NCBI RefSeq assembly: GCF_001262605.1
Contig: NZ_LGTC01000001.1
Coordinates: 4,102,001-4,166,000, forward strand
Reading direction: 5' to 3'
DNA length: 64,000 nucleotides
Source of the DNA: Pseudobacteroides cellulosolvens ATCC 35603 = DSM 2933
GTDB taxonomy: Bacteria; Bacillota; Clostridia; Acetivibrionales; DSM-2933
Shown: piece by piece, positions 51,983 through 60,532 of the stretch
Layout of the letters: every line of letters begins with the position of its first letter
Position numbering within the stretch: the stretch's first letter is position 1
Made by a program: the position numbers and the translations under genes
The notes under the pieces: generated by a model
The model's database searches: none
The model's input: the letters and a program-made list of their open reading frames with translations, nothing else
What the model was told of the DNA's origin: nothing

Positions 51983-54187
51983 TTAAATCTCACTTAAACT
52001 TTGAACAATTGACTTATAAAGAGCTTCTGCAGTCTTTTGCCTGAAACTCTCACTCTGAAGCAATGCAAAATCATCCTTGTTTGTCATAAAAGCAACTTCC
52101 GCTAGTGCTGCAGGCATCTTTGTAGCCTTTAACACTACAAGATTTGGCCTTTCAACCAGTCCTCTGTTTTTAGTATGCAATGAACCTACAAGATTATCCT
52201 GTATTAACTGTGCAAATCTCTTACTGGTAAATCCTTTGCTATTGGAACGGTTGGGGTAATACAAAGTTTCTGTACCTTTTTCTCTTGAATGAAACGCATT
52301 GTTATGTATACTTAAAAACAAGGTTGCATTTAAGTCATTGGCTATATACGCCCTCTCGTAAAGGCCAATATAAGCATCCTCTTCTCTTATAATGTAAGAT
52401 CTTATTCCTGCTTGTTTAAGAAGTTTGTCCAACCTTATCGAAATATCCAGGTTAAAAGTCTTTTCTACTGTGCCAAAGCTCTCTGCCCCAGGTTCACTGC
52501 CTCCATGTCCCGGATCAATAACCACGAGCTTTTCTCCTGGTACTGCAGGCTTTAGAATAGTAATGGCGGTATCATTCAGATTTGACCTTGAAAATACCTG
52601 ATATACAAATTTCTCATTAGCACTGAATACAATACTTGTTGTATTTTGGGAGCTGTCCTTTTTTATTTCAATAGTCTTCAAATACTTGTCATCTATGTAC
52701 ATTATACCTGTATCAAGATTCGCCTGACCAGACGGAAATGTAATTGTATAAACAGTATTATTTTCGCCATAACTGCCTGAATAAAGCTTCTTTAAGTTTT
52801 CTCCACCCTCGGTAAGGGTTGCTCCGCTAATTGTTAAACCTACCCTGTCTCCCATATTGCTGTATTTTATATTTCTAAATACAGGGGGATCAACTCTTAC
52901 AACCAGCTTGCCATCTTCAATATCGGATTTGAATTGAACCTGGCCTGTAACATCTAAAACCACCCTTGCCGTCTTATCGTCAAACATTGCGTAACGAATC
53001 TTTTTTATGTACTTGCCGTTTACGTTTACAGTCTGTTGGTCCTTGCTTGTTTTTGCATTAGGGATATCAACTGCAATTCTATCCGGCTCGGTAAATCTTG
53101 TTATATTGTACCCCTGATAGCTTTCTGCATCTATTATTACCTTTTCTTTGCTATTTTCTATAGAAAACTTAACATCTAACCCACCAATGTCTTCCGAATC
53201 CGGAGGTGGTGTCTCTGTGCTTTCCGCACTACCCGATGGCTTTTCAGTAACACTTGGGGTGGGGGTATATGTAGTTGTTGGAACTGGTGTATTTGTTGGT
53301 GTTAAAGTTGGCGTTTGCAGAGGTGTTGGTGTGAATTTGGGAGTGGCTCCAACTGTCGGTGTCTCATCCCTGTCTACATCCCCTCTGCCTGAAATGCCCG
53401 TACCAAGAATATTCAAAACCAACTTATCCGGCAGTTTTTCAACTTTATACTGGGCTTTGTCATTAACATCGAGAACAACCCTTGCAACCTTCTCCTCAAA
53501 CTGCGAATATCTTATAGCTTTTATCTGAGCAGATTTAATGTTTATCTTGTTTTTAATTGTCATGCTTGTATTGGGCAAATCAACCACAATCCTGTTTTTA
53601 TTAGGATCATCTATCTTAAATATGTTATAGTCTGAATAGTTTGTGATATGTAAAGTAACCTTATCATTTTTACCTTCTGGTGTATAAACTATGTTATCAA
53701 GCTTGGCCATTTCATTTCCATTTTTCTTGTTATCAACGGTAACAAGCTTTTGAGCCGCATTCCAGGATACATTCATATTGAGCTGTTCACCAACAAACCT
53801 TAAAGGAACTAGAGTACGGTTGTTCAAAATTTGTGCAGGTACATCCATCTCAACATTTTTATTGTTTACTGATGCTTTTTTATTATTTATTGTGAGAAGT
53901 ATTTTGTCCTCACCTAAAGTCACACCAACCTGTCTGTTTTTTTCATCCCATGTTATCTTTGCTCCTAACTGTTCAAAAACAGCTCTGGCCGGCACAAGTG
54001 TCCGATTGTCTTTTATTACAGGTGACACATCGGACTTGACTGATACTCCATTTACTTTAATGTTTATATTTTCTTGAGTATTATGTACAGTTTTCTCGCT
54101 CGTCAAGCCAGGGTCAGCAGAAAAGGAAGTTGATACCATTGCAAGTGAAATTGCAGAAGACAGCAAAACTGATCCAATTTTTCTCAT
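51983..54187 (-). CDS. Secreted N-acetylmuramoyl-L-alanine amidase with stalk and AMIN domains
   Basis: A 734-residue cell-wall hydrolase. A signal peptide (about 1-24) is followed by a copper-amine-oxidase-N/stalk domain (about 45-155, with two TLVPxRxVxEQL repeats). Then come AMIN domains (about 165-265 and 345-425, each with KxIRYxxFxxxxARVVLDV), split by a Thr/Pro linker, and a further AMIN-like segment (to about 550). The C-terminal Amidase_3 domain (about 555-734) carries zinc ligands in VIDPGHGGSEPGAE, the VEKTFNLDISIRL Glu, and SIHNNAF, plus ALAEVAFMTN with its catalytic Glu. It cuts the peptide stem from muramic acid. The ATG chosen follows GAGGTGTTTAAAC. Confidence 0.93.
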   Translation of the reverse strand: MRKIGSVLLSSAISLAMVSTSFSADPGLTSEKTVHNTQENINIKVNGVSVKSDVSPVIKDNRTLVPARAVFEQLGAKITWDEKNRQVGVTLGEDKILLTINNKKASVNNKNVEMDVPAQILNNRTLVPLRFVGEQLNMNVSWNAAQKLVTVDNKKNGNEMAKLDNIVYTPEGKNDKVTLHITNYSDYNIFKIDDPNKNRIVVDLPNTSMTIKNKINIKSAQIKAIRYSQFEEKVARVVLDVNDKAQYKVEKLPDKLVLNILGTGISGRGDVDRDETPTVGATPKFTPTPLQTPTLTPTNTPVPTTTYTPTPSVTEKPSGSAESTETPPPDSEDIGGLDVKFSIENSKEKVIIDAESYQGYNITRFTEPDRIAVDIPNAKTSKDQQTVNVNGKYIKKIRYAMFDDKTARVVLDVTGQVQFKSDIEDGKLVVRVDPPVFRNIKYSNMGDRVGLTISGATLTEGGENLKKLYSGSYGENNTVYTITFPSGQANLDTGIMYIDDKYLKTIEIKKDSSQNTTSIVFSANEKFVYQVFSRSNLNDTAITILKPAVPGEKLVVIDPGHGGSEPGAESFGTVEKTFNLDISIRLDKLLKQAGIRSYIIREEDAYIGLYERAYIANDLNATLFLSIHNNAFHSREKGTETLYYPNRSNSKGFTSKRFAQLIQDNLVGSLHTKNRGLVERPNLVVLKATKMPAALAEVAFMTNKDDFALLQSESFRQKTAEALYKSIVQSLSEI

Positions 54188-54347
54188 GTTTAAACACCTC
54201 ATTTAATTACTCTTTTGTATATTGTTATATTTATCGGTATGCAATAGACATCAAGCTATAGTTTAAATGTATATATTGCATCAAATATTTTACAAAGTAC
54301 CAAGCCACAAAACGATTATGTACTCTCTACGCTGCTGTGAGATATTA

Positions 54348-54393
54348 TATGTAAAATATGACAAATTTCTTATGTAAAATATGACAAATTTCT
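54348..54393. repeat. Tandem 23-base direct repeat
   Basis: TATGTAAAATATGACAAATT plus TCT occurs twice without a gap or mismatch. On the minus strand each unit contains TTGTCATATTTTACATA. It lies upstream of the amidase gene and could be a paired regulator site. Confidence 0.7.
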
Positions 54394-54407
54394 TAGGATA
54401 TAAAAAC

Positions 54408-54438
54408 ATTAACCCCATAGTTTTATATATGGGGTAAT
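54408..54438. terminator. Terminator downstream of queH
   Basis: ACCCCATA and TATGGGGT arms with TAATGTTTTTA on the minus strand and TAATATTTT on the plus strand. Confidence 0.65.
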
Positions 54439-54558
54439 ATTTTCGCTCTTATTATATTATATAACACTTAGCTGGACAATTTAAGACCTAAAACCCTATT
54501 GAAATAAATTTGTAACATAAATGTAAAAGTAGAGATGAATTATTATATACTTCAAATA

Positions 54559-55095
54559 TCAAGTTTTTTTATTCCTGCTTTTAGCATCCTCATATGATAC
54601 TATACATCCACAAAATTTCTGTCTATAAAGCCCCATTTCCTTCGCCTGCTGCTGGCCTTGCCTGAAACCTGGCCTGAAGTCCCTGTAATAAAAACCTATG
54701 CCATATTTTTGTGCAGCCTTTTCCCCAAGCTCCTTTATAAGGTCATGTTTTTGATATGGGCTTACCAATAGAGTAGTTGTAAAACTGTCAAACCCATTTT
54801 CAGCAGCATAAGCAGCAACCTTGTGGAGCCTTATGCTATAGCAAAAAAAGCACCTTTCTTCGTCATTTCCCTTGAATTCTTCCCAATTCTGCTGCATAAA
54901 ATCATCAAAATATGCTACAGGAAAATTCAAAGTATGTGCTAGAATGCCTACATTTTCTTTTCTTCGTTCAAATTCTTCCTGTGGATGTATGTTGGGATTA
55001 AAGAAAATTCCTTCAAAACTAATATTATCATCCCTTATTACGCTTATCGGATACACTGAACATGGTGCACAACACATGTGCAATAACAATTTCAT
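54559..55095 (-). CDS. queH: Epoxyqueuosine reductase QueH
   Basis: Catalyses the last step of queuosine synthesis in tRNA, the role of QueG in other bacteria. The 178-residue protein has the N-terminal HMCCAPC motif, CFFCYSIRL near residue 95, TLLVSPYQKHDLI and the C-terminal FCGCIVS, which supply the iron-sulfur and metal ligands. No other queuosine gene is near. It is the last gene of ruvC-ruvA-ruvB-queH, a frequent clostridial order. The ATG is preceded by GAGGAGATTTAA. Confidence 0.93.
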   Translation of the reverse strand: MKLLLHMCCAPCSVYPISVIRDDNISFEGIFFNPNIHPQEEFERRKENVGILAHTLNFPVAYFDDFMQQNWEEFKGNDEERCFFCYSIRLHKVAAYAAENGFDSFTTTLLVSPYQKHDLIKELGEKAAQKYGIGFYYRDFRPGFRQGQQQAKEMGLYRQKFCGCIVSYEDAKSRNKKT

Positions 55096-55105
55096 TTAAA
55101 TCTCC

Positions 55106-56098
55106 TCATTCCTTTATTCCGAAGTGATCATAAGCAAGCCTGGTTGCCATCCGTCCTCTCGGTGTTTTATTTATAAACCCAAGCTGCAATAAGTAGGGTT
55201 CATAAACATCCTCTATGGTATCCGCTTCTTCACCGATTGATGCAGCTAATGTATCAAGTCCTACCGGTCCTCCGCCGAACTTGTTTATAATTGAAAGAAG
55301 CATATTCCTGTCAACTCCATCCAATCCGATAGGGTCAATTTCCAATGCATCAAGCCCCATCTGTGCAACATCCCTGCTTATATAACCATCTGCCTTAACC
55401 TGTGCAAAATCCCTGACTCTTTTTAAAATTCTGTTTGCTATCCTTGGTGTTCCTCTTGATCTTGAAGCTATTTCTCTCGCACCATCCTCATCAATACCCA
55501 TTCCAAGTATACCTGCCGACCTCTTTACAATAAGCATCAGTTCATCAATGGTATACATCTCCAGTCTGTTTATAACACCAAATCTGTCCCTCAATGGTGA
55601 AGTAAGAAGTCCAGCCCTCGTTGTAGCACCGATAAGTGTAAACTTAGGCAAGTCAAGCCTTATGGATCTGGCACTTGGACCTTTTCCAATTATTATATCC
55701 AGTGCATAATCCTCCATTGCAGGATACAGAATCTCTTCAACGCTTCTATTGATTCTGTGTATCTCATCTATAAAAAGCACATCAAAATTTCCAAGGTTGG
55801 TTAGGATTGCTGCCAAATCCCCGGGTTTTTCTATAGCCGGTCCTGATGTTATCCTTATATTTACTCCCAACTCGGAAGCAATTATGCCTGCAAGAGTAGT
55901 TTTTCCAAGACCTGGAGGGCCATATAACAAGACATGGTCCAATGCCTCATTTCTCTGCTTGGAAGCCTCTATAAACACCTTGAGATTTTCCTTGACTTTA
56001 TTTTGCCCTATATATTCATGAAGTTTCCTCGGCCTTAAGCCTACTTCGTCATAATCCTCAATACGCGACTCACAGCCAACCAATCTTTCCTCTTCCAT
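55106..56098 (-). CDS. ruvB: Holliday junction branch-migration helicase RuvB
   Basis: Hexameric AAA+ motor that drives branch migration with RuvA. The 330 residues contain RPRKLHEYIGQNKVKENL, Walker A GPPGLGKTTLAG near 65, Walker B LFIDEIHRINRSVEEILYPA, the sensor-1 GATTRAGLLTSPLRDRFG and a C-terminal winged helix with RTPRGRMAT. The ATG of MEEERLVG follows AGGAGATATATA; the longer frame begins inside the R4 repeat and lacks a ribosome site. queH follows after 10 bases. Confidence 0.97.
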   Translation of the reverse strand: MEEERLVGCESRIEDYDEVGLRPRKLHEYIGQNKVKENLKVFIEASKQRNEALDHVLLYGPPGLGKTTLAGIIASELGVNIRITSGPAIEKPGDLAAILTNLGNFDVLFIDEIHRINRSVEEILYPAMEDYALDIIIGKGPSARSIRLDLPKFTLIGATTRAGLLTSPLRDRFGVINRLEMYTIDELMLIVKRSAGILGMGIDEDGAREIASRSRGTPRIANRILKRVRDFAQVKADGYISRDVAQMGLDALEIDPIGLDGVDRNMLLSIINKFGGGPVGLDTLAASIGEEADTIEDVYEPYLLQLGFINKTPRGRMATRLAYDHFGIKE

Positions 56099-56121
56099 TA
56101 TATATCTCCTATCTATAAGTT

Positions 56122-56209
56122 TTGCAATAACCATTTTTACTTCTTTAAATTATTGTAAAACATTTTCCATGAGTCTTATGAAAGTATAAACCATTCTTCA
56201 TTCCTTAAA
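56122..56209. repeat. Dispersed structured repeat family R4, copy c (partial)
   Basis: GCAATAACCATTTTTACTTC and TATTGTAAAACATTTTCCAT match the first 60 bases of copy b. The inner TGCAAATGCAG hairpin is missing and unrelated sequence follows. It lies between ruvA and ruvB. Confidence 0.6.
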
Positions 56210-56815
56210 TTATCTCATGAGACTCTTTAATGCATTTTTTACTATAGATTCTAAATCCATCTCTTCCGAATATACTGAATTTACAGCTTTACTTGCTTCT
56301 AAAGGCGTATACCCCAATACGATAAGTGCACTTATAGCTTCACCAGCCCTTCCGTTATCACTTCTGCCGCCTTCTAATCCAGTGTCCCCCACAGCTGTCT
56401 CTACCAACTGTTCTTTCTTTATCTTATCTTTCAATTCCAGTATTATTCTCTGAGCCATCTTGTTACCTATTCCTGGAGCCTTTGTAAGAGCCTTGACATC
56501 ATCTGTTATAACAGCCAATCCAAACTTGGTAACCGGGACCGACGAAATTACAGCCAAAGCAGCTTTAGGTCCTACGCCTGAGACAGATATCAGCATCTCG
56601 AACAAATTCAGCTCTTCCCTTGTTATAAAGCCGTATAGACTCATAATATCTTCTCTAACATAAAGGTGAGTATATACCTTTACCCCATCACCAATGGCAC
56701 CTGCCTTTTCTATGCTGGTAATGGATGTATTTATCCTGTAGCCTATTCCATTTACATCTACAATCATATAATCGTTACTTTTAATCTCTAAAGTTCCCTT
56801 AATATATGCAATCAT
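56210..56815 (-). CDS. ruvA: Holliday junction recognition protein RuvA
   Basis: Binds four-way junctions and loads RuvB. The 201-residue protein has the OB-fold N-domain MIAYIKGTLEIKSNDY, helix-hairpin-helix motifs (LISVSGVGPKAALAVIS and LTKAPGIGNKMAQRIILELK) and a C-terminal RuvB-binding three-helix domain (ISALIVLGYTPLEASKAV). The ATG follows GAAAGGGAAAAAC. Confidence 0.97.
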   Translation of the reverse strand: MIAYIKGTLEIKSNDYMIVDVNGIGYRINTSITSIEKAGAIGDGVKVYTHLYVREDIMSLYGFITREELNLFEMLISVSGVGPKAALAVISSVPVTKFGLAVITDDVKALTKAPGIGNKMAQRIILELKDKIKKEQLVETAVGDTGLEGGRSDNGRAGEAISALIVLGYTPLEASKAVNSVYSEEMDLESIVKNALKSLMR

Positions 56816-56874
56816 GTTTTTCCCTTTCAAAAACCATATTATTGTATCAATTCCCTATAGCCTGCTTAGTCATG

Positions 56875-57014
56875 ATCGAAAAATAACTTCCGCTATAGAT
56901 TTGCCTCTTGTGTTGACTTAACTCGTCAACATCCAGGATGCATGGCGAGCAGTTTAGCAAAGCTAAACGACCAGCCGCGTAGAAAGCCGAAGTAATTTTT
57001 CATTTATGCCTTAA
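56875..57014. repeat. Dispersed repeat family R2, copy vii (longest)
   Basis: CTTAGTCATGATCGAAAAAT and AACTTCCGC at the left pair with CGAAGTAATTTTTCA and TTATGCCTTAAC at the right. The core GTTGACTTAACTCGTCAAC is present. Relative to copy iii it holds about 40 additional bases with their own AGTTTAGC/GCTAAAC hairpin. Its right arm overlaps the last codons of ruvC. Confidence 0.75.
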
Positions 57015-57485
57015 CATATTGTAAGAATGTCCATGACAAATGGCTATAGCCAATGCATCTGCCACATCGTCAGGCTTCGGTATGGCATCAAGATTTAATA
57101 TAATCTTTACCATCTGCTGTACCTGGGATTTCTCGGCACGCCCATATCCCGCTACAGCCTGCTTTACCTGAAGAGGTGTATATTCAAAAACTTCAACACC
57201 CAGCCTGGCAGCAGCAAGAAGTGCAGCACCCCTGCCATGACCAACAGTTAATGCCGTTTTTATATTCTTATTAAAAAACAATTCTTCTACAGCAACAAAA
57301 TCAGGTTTGTTCTTTATAATCAAATCTTCCAGTATACCGTTTAACTTAAGGAGCCTTTTGGGAAGTGCAACATTTGCTTCTGTTATAGCTGCACCATAAT
57401 CAATAACCGAAAATTTGTTCCCTTCATATTTTACTATACCATATCCCGTTATTGCAACTCCAGGGTCAATCCCCATAATAACCAA
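57000..57485 (-). CDS. ruvC: Holliday junction resolvase RuvC
   Basis: Cuts the junction after RuvAB migration. The 161-residue enzyme has catalytic acids in GIDPGVAITGYG, VAVEELFFNKN near residue 65, and the C-terminal pair in KPDDVADALAIAICH. A TTG ten bases after AAGGAG gives MVIMGIDPG, the usual N-terminal spacing; the ATG at the Met in that string lies too far from the site. The last codons and the stop lie inside an R2 repeat. It leads ruvC-ruvA-ruvB-queH. Confidence 0.95.
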   Translation of the reverse strand: MVIMGIDPGVAITGYGIVKYEGNKFSVIDYGAAITEANVALPKRLLKLNGILEDLIIKNKPDFVAVEELFFNKNIKTALTVGHGRGAALLAAARLGVEVFEYTPLQVKQAVAGYGRAEKSQVQQMVKIILNLDAIPKPDDVADALAIAICHGHSYNMLRHK

Positions 57486-57521
57486 AATCAAACAACTCCT
57501 TTTGATAAATCCTATGTTTTA

Positions 57522-57550
57522 TTGCATATTTATACAGTCTATTGTATAAT
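57522..57550 (+). promoter_or_regulatory. Promoter of argG
   Basis: TTGCAT, 17 bases, TATAAT, 52 bases before the start. No clear ArgR box was found. Confidence 0.75.
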
Positions 57551-57602
57551 ATTAAACATTAAAATAATAAATACATTGTAACATATAAGAGGAGGATTTG
57601 GT

Positions 57603-58979
57603 ATGAGCAAGAAAGAAAAGGTAATTCTCGCTTATTCGGGCGGATTAGATACATCAATCATAATACCATGGCTTAAAGAAAATTATGATTATGAAGTTAT
57701 AGCTATGGCTGCTGATGTTGGTCAAGGAGAAGAACTTGATCCACTTAATGAAAAAGCTATTAAAACAGGTGCAAGTAAAATCTATATTGAAGATTTAAAG
57801 GAAGAATTCGTTACAGATTTTATCTTTCCGACAATTAAAGCAAATGCTGTGTATGAGGGCAAATACCTGCTTGGAACATCGTTTGCAAGACCTATAATAG
57901 CAAAAAGAATGATTGAAATAGCTCTAAAAGAAGGGGCTACAGCTATTGCACACGGTGCAACCGGCAAAGGTAACGACCAGGTAAGATTTGAGCTTACTGT
58001 AAAAGCATTGGCACCCCATCTTAAAATAATAGCTCCTTGGAGAATTTGGGATATAAGATCTAGAGAAGATGCTATTGATTACGCATTAGAAAGAAATATT
58101 CCAATCCCTGTTTCCAAAAAAGACAACTATAGTATGGATAGAAATTTGTGGCATTTAAGCCACGAAGGCCAGGATCTTGAAGATCCATGGAACGAGCCTC
58201 AATATGACAAAATATTAAAGCTTATGGTTCCACCTGAAAAGGCTCCAGATAAGCCTGCTTATGTTGAAGTTTACTTTGAAAAAGGGGTTCCGATGAAGGT
58301 AAACGGAGTTAAGTACAAGCCCGTAGAACTCATCGAAGTACTCAATAAAATTGGCGGTGAAAACGGTATCGGTATTGTAGATATGGTTGAAAACCGTTTA
58401 GTTGGTATGAAATCAAGAGGCGTATATGAAACCCCAGGCGGAACTATCCTCTATGCTGCACACAGAGAGCTTGAGCTTTTGTGCCTTGACAGAGATACAC
58501 TCCACTACAAGGATCTTATTTCTCAGAGATTTGCCGAGTTGGTTTATTTCGGACAATGGTATACGCCATTAAGAGAAGCTTTATCAGCTTTTGTGGACAA
58601 GACTCAGGAAAACGTTACCGGAACAGTAAGAATGAAGCTGTACAAAGGTAACTGCATGCCTGCCGGAGCAAAATCACCATATTCATTATATAATGAAGAA
58701 CTCTCAACATTCAGCAGAGATGAGGTATATAACCAAAAAGATGCTGAAGGATTTATTAACCTCTTTGGTCTTCCTATGAAAGTAAGTGCATTGATGAAAC
58801 AAAATGTCGAGAATGGTGATACTAAAAGCAAGAAAACTAAAGAATCAAAAAGTGCAGCTAAGGCATCGGATAAAAGCAAGGACAAAGCAAAAAGTGCAGC
58901 TAAGAGCTCAGCTAAGGCCTCTGCTAAAAGTGTAGAAAAGAAAAAGAGCAGCAGCTCCAAATCCAAGAAAAAGGGTTAA
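57603..58979 (+). CDS. argG: Argininosuccinate synthase with a basic low-complexity tail
   Basis: Joins citrulline and aspartate with ATP. The core (about 1-400) is standard: AYSGGLDTSIIIPWL near residue 11, GATGKGNDQVRFELT near 118 and APWRIWDIRSREDAI. About 55 extra residues follow, composed almost only of Lys, Ala and Ser with KSAAK-like repeats, which resembles a histone H1 or nucleoid-protein tail. The frame has no break, so this is a real extension or a recent repeat growth. The ATG follows AGAGGAGGATTTGGT. argH follows after 57 bases, on the same transcript. Confidence 0.97.
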   Translation: MSKKEKVILAYSGGLDTSIIIPWLKENYDYEVIAMAADVGQGEELDPLNEKAIKTGASKIYIEDLKEEFVTDFIFPTIKANAVYEGKYLLGTSFARPIIAKRMIEIALKEGATAIAHGATGKGNDQVRFELTVKALAPHLKIIAPWRIWDIRSREDAIDYALERNIPIPVSKKDNYSMDRNLWHLSHEGQDLEDPWNEPQYDKILKLMVPPEKAPDKPAYVEVYFEKGVPMKVNGVKYKPVELIEVLNKIGGENGIGIVDMVENRLVGMKSRGVYETPGGTILYAAHRELELLCLDRDTLHYKDLISQRFAELVYFGQWYTPLREALSAFVDKTQENVTGTVRMKLYKGNCMPAGAKSPYSLYNEELSTFSRDEVYNQKDAEGFINLFGLPMKVSALMKQNVENGDTKSKKTKESKSAAKASDKSKDKAKSAAKSSAKASAKSVEKKKSSSSKSKKKG

Positions 58980-59036
58980 TTAATAGATTTTTATAGTATT
59001 CTTACATTGAATAATAAACATAGGAGTGAAAAACAA

Positions 59037-60419
59037 ATGCCAAAGCTTTGGGGCGGTAGATTCCAAAAAAATACTGACAAGATTGTTGATGACTTTCATT
59101 CATCAATAAGATTTGACAGCAGAATGTATAAGCAGGACATAATAGGAAGTATTACCCATGCAAAAATGCTTGGTAGCTGTGGTATTATACCACCTCAAGA
59201 CTCTGAACTTATACAAAAAACTCTTTTTGAAATATTATCGGATATTGATAACGGGCAAATTGAATTTGAAACAGATGCTGAAGATATTCATATGAATGTT
59301 GAGAAAATTCTAATTGAAAGAATCGGTGATGTCGGAAAGAAGCTACATACCGGAAGAAGCAGAAACGATCAGGTTGCTCTTGATATAAGAATGTATTTAA
59401 AAAGTGAAATGGACGAGTTGGATAGTCTTATTGTTGTCCTTTTAAATACCATTATTAAGCTCGCTGAGGAGAACCTTGATACAATAATGCCCGGTTATAC
59501 CCATCTCCAACGTGCACAGCCTATAACCTTTGCACACCATCTGATGGCCTACTTCCAGATGTTTAGAAGAGATGTAGAAAGGCTTTATGACTGCTATAAA
59601 AGAACTAATGTGATGCCTCTTGGTTCAGGTGCACTAGCGGGTACCACATATCCCCTTGACAGAGATATGGTTGCTAGGGAATTGGGTTTTGATTCCATTA
59701 CTGAAAACAGCCTTGACGGAGTAAGTGACAGGGATTTTGTAATTGAATTGGCATCATGTCTGTCCATAATTATGATGCATTTGAGCAGATTCTCCGAAGA
59801 ACTTATTCTATGGTCATCCTATGAGTTCGGATTTATAGAAATGGACGATGCATATAGTACCGGAAGCAGTATAATGCCGCAGAAAAAGAACCCCGATGTT
59901 GCCGAGTTGGTTCGAGGTAAGGCAGGAAGGGTTTATGGGAGCCTTATGTCAATACTGACAGTTATGAAGTCACTTCCTTTAGCTTACAATAAAGACATGC
60001 AGGAAGATAAGGAAGGAATATTCGACAGTATTGACACTGTAAAAATGTGCCTTAACGTTTTTACCAATATGCTTGCTACTATCAAGGTAAAAAGTGGAAA
60101 CATGCTGAAAGCTGCACAGGGAGGATTTACCAATGCAACAGATATTGCTGATTATCTGGTAAAAAAAGGTATTCCTTTTAGAACAGCACATGAGATTATA
60201 GGTAAAATGGTACTTTACTGCATCCAGAACGACAAATCAATCGATCAGCTTACTATGGATGAGTTTAAAGAGTTTTCAGAATCAATACAAGGTGATATTT
60301 ATGAAGAGATCAGCCTTAAAAAGTGCGTTTCTGAAAGAAAGCTGCCTGGAGGCCCAGCAAGAGAAAGTGTGCAGAAATCAATAGATAATGCACGTGCCTT
60401 TGTTGAGTCAAAGTCTTAA
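59037..60419 (+). CDS. argH: Argininosuccinate lyase
   Basis: Splits argininosuccinate to arginine and fumarate, the last step of arginine synthesis. The 460 residues contain KLWGGRFQKNTDKIVDDFHS, THLQRAQPITFAHHLMAY near residue 155 and the fumarase-family signature GSSIMPQKKNPDVAELVRGK near 280. The ATG follows ATAGGAGTGAAAAACAA; an in-frame TTG ten codons upstream includes the ribosome site itself. Confidence 0.97.
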   Translation: MPKLWGGRFQKNTDKIVDDFHSSIRFDSRMYKQDIIGSITHAKMLGSCGIIPPQDSELIQKTLFEILSDIDNGQIEFETDAEDIHMNVEKILIERIGDVGKKLHTGRSRNDQVALDIRMYLKSEMDELDSLIVVLLNTIIKLAEENLDTIMPGYTHLQRAQPITFAHHLMAYFQMFRRDVERLYDCYKRTNVMPLGSGALAGTTYPLDRDMVARELGFDSITENSLDGVSDRDFVIELASCLSIIMMHLSRFSEELILWSSYEFGFIEMDDAYSTGSSIMPQKKNPDVAELVRGKAGRVYGSLMSILTVMKSLPLAYNKDMQEDKEGIFDSIDTVKMCLNVFTNMLATIKVKSGNMLKAAQGGFTNATDIADYLVKKGIPFRTAHEIIGKMVLYCIQNDKSIDQLTMDEFKEFSESIQGDIYEEISLKKCVSERKLPGGPARESVQKSIDNARAFVESKS

Positions 60420-60444
60420 TCATTTATACGCTATCAAATATAAC

Positions 60445-60503
60445 GAAAGCTGCCGGTAAAACTTAGGAATGACTAAAGTTTAGTTTTACCAGCAGCTTTT
60501 CTA
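60445..60503. terminator. Bidirectional terminator between argH and the G1P dehydrogenase gene
   Basis: GAAAGCTGCCGGTAAAACT pairs with AGTTTTACCAGCAGCTTTTC apart from a few bulges. T-runs occur on both strands; convergent genes flank it. Confidence 0.85.
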
Positions 60504-60532
60504 TTGTTATATCTCTAAATTTTGCATTCTTT

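Larger units (their letters stand above)
54188..54558. other. Gap between queH and the amidase gene
   Basis: About 370 AT-rich bases. They contain two exact head-to-tail 23-base repeats (54348-54393) and a terminator-like hairpin. The amidase promoter probably lies here, but I cannot place it. Confidence 0.55.
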
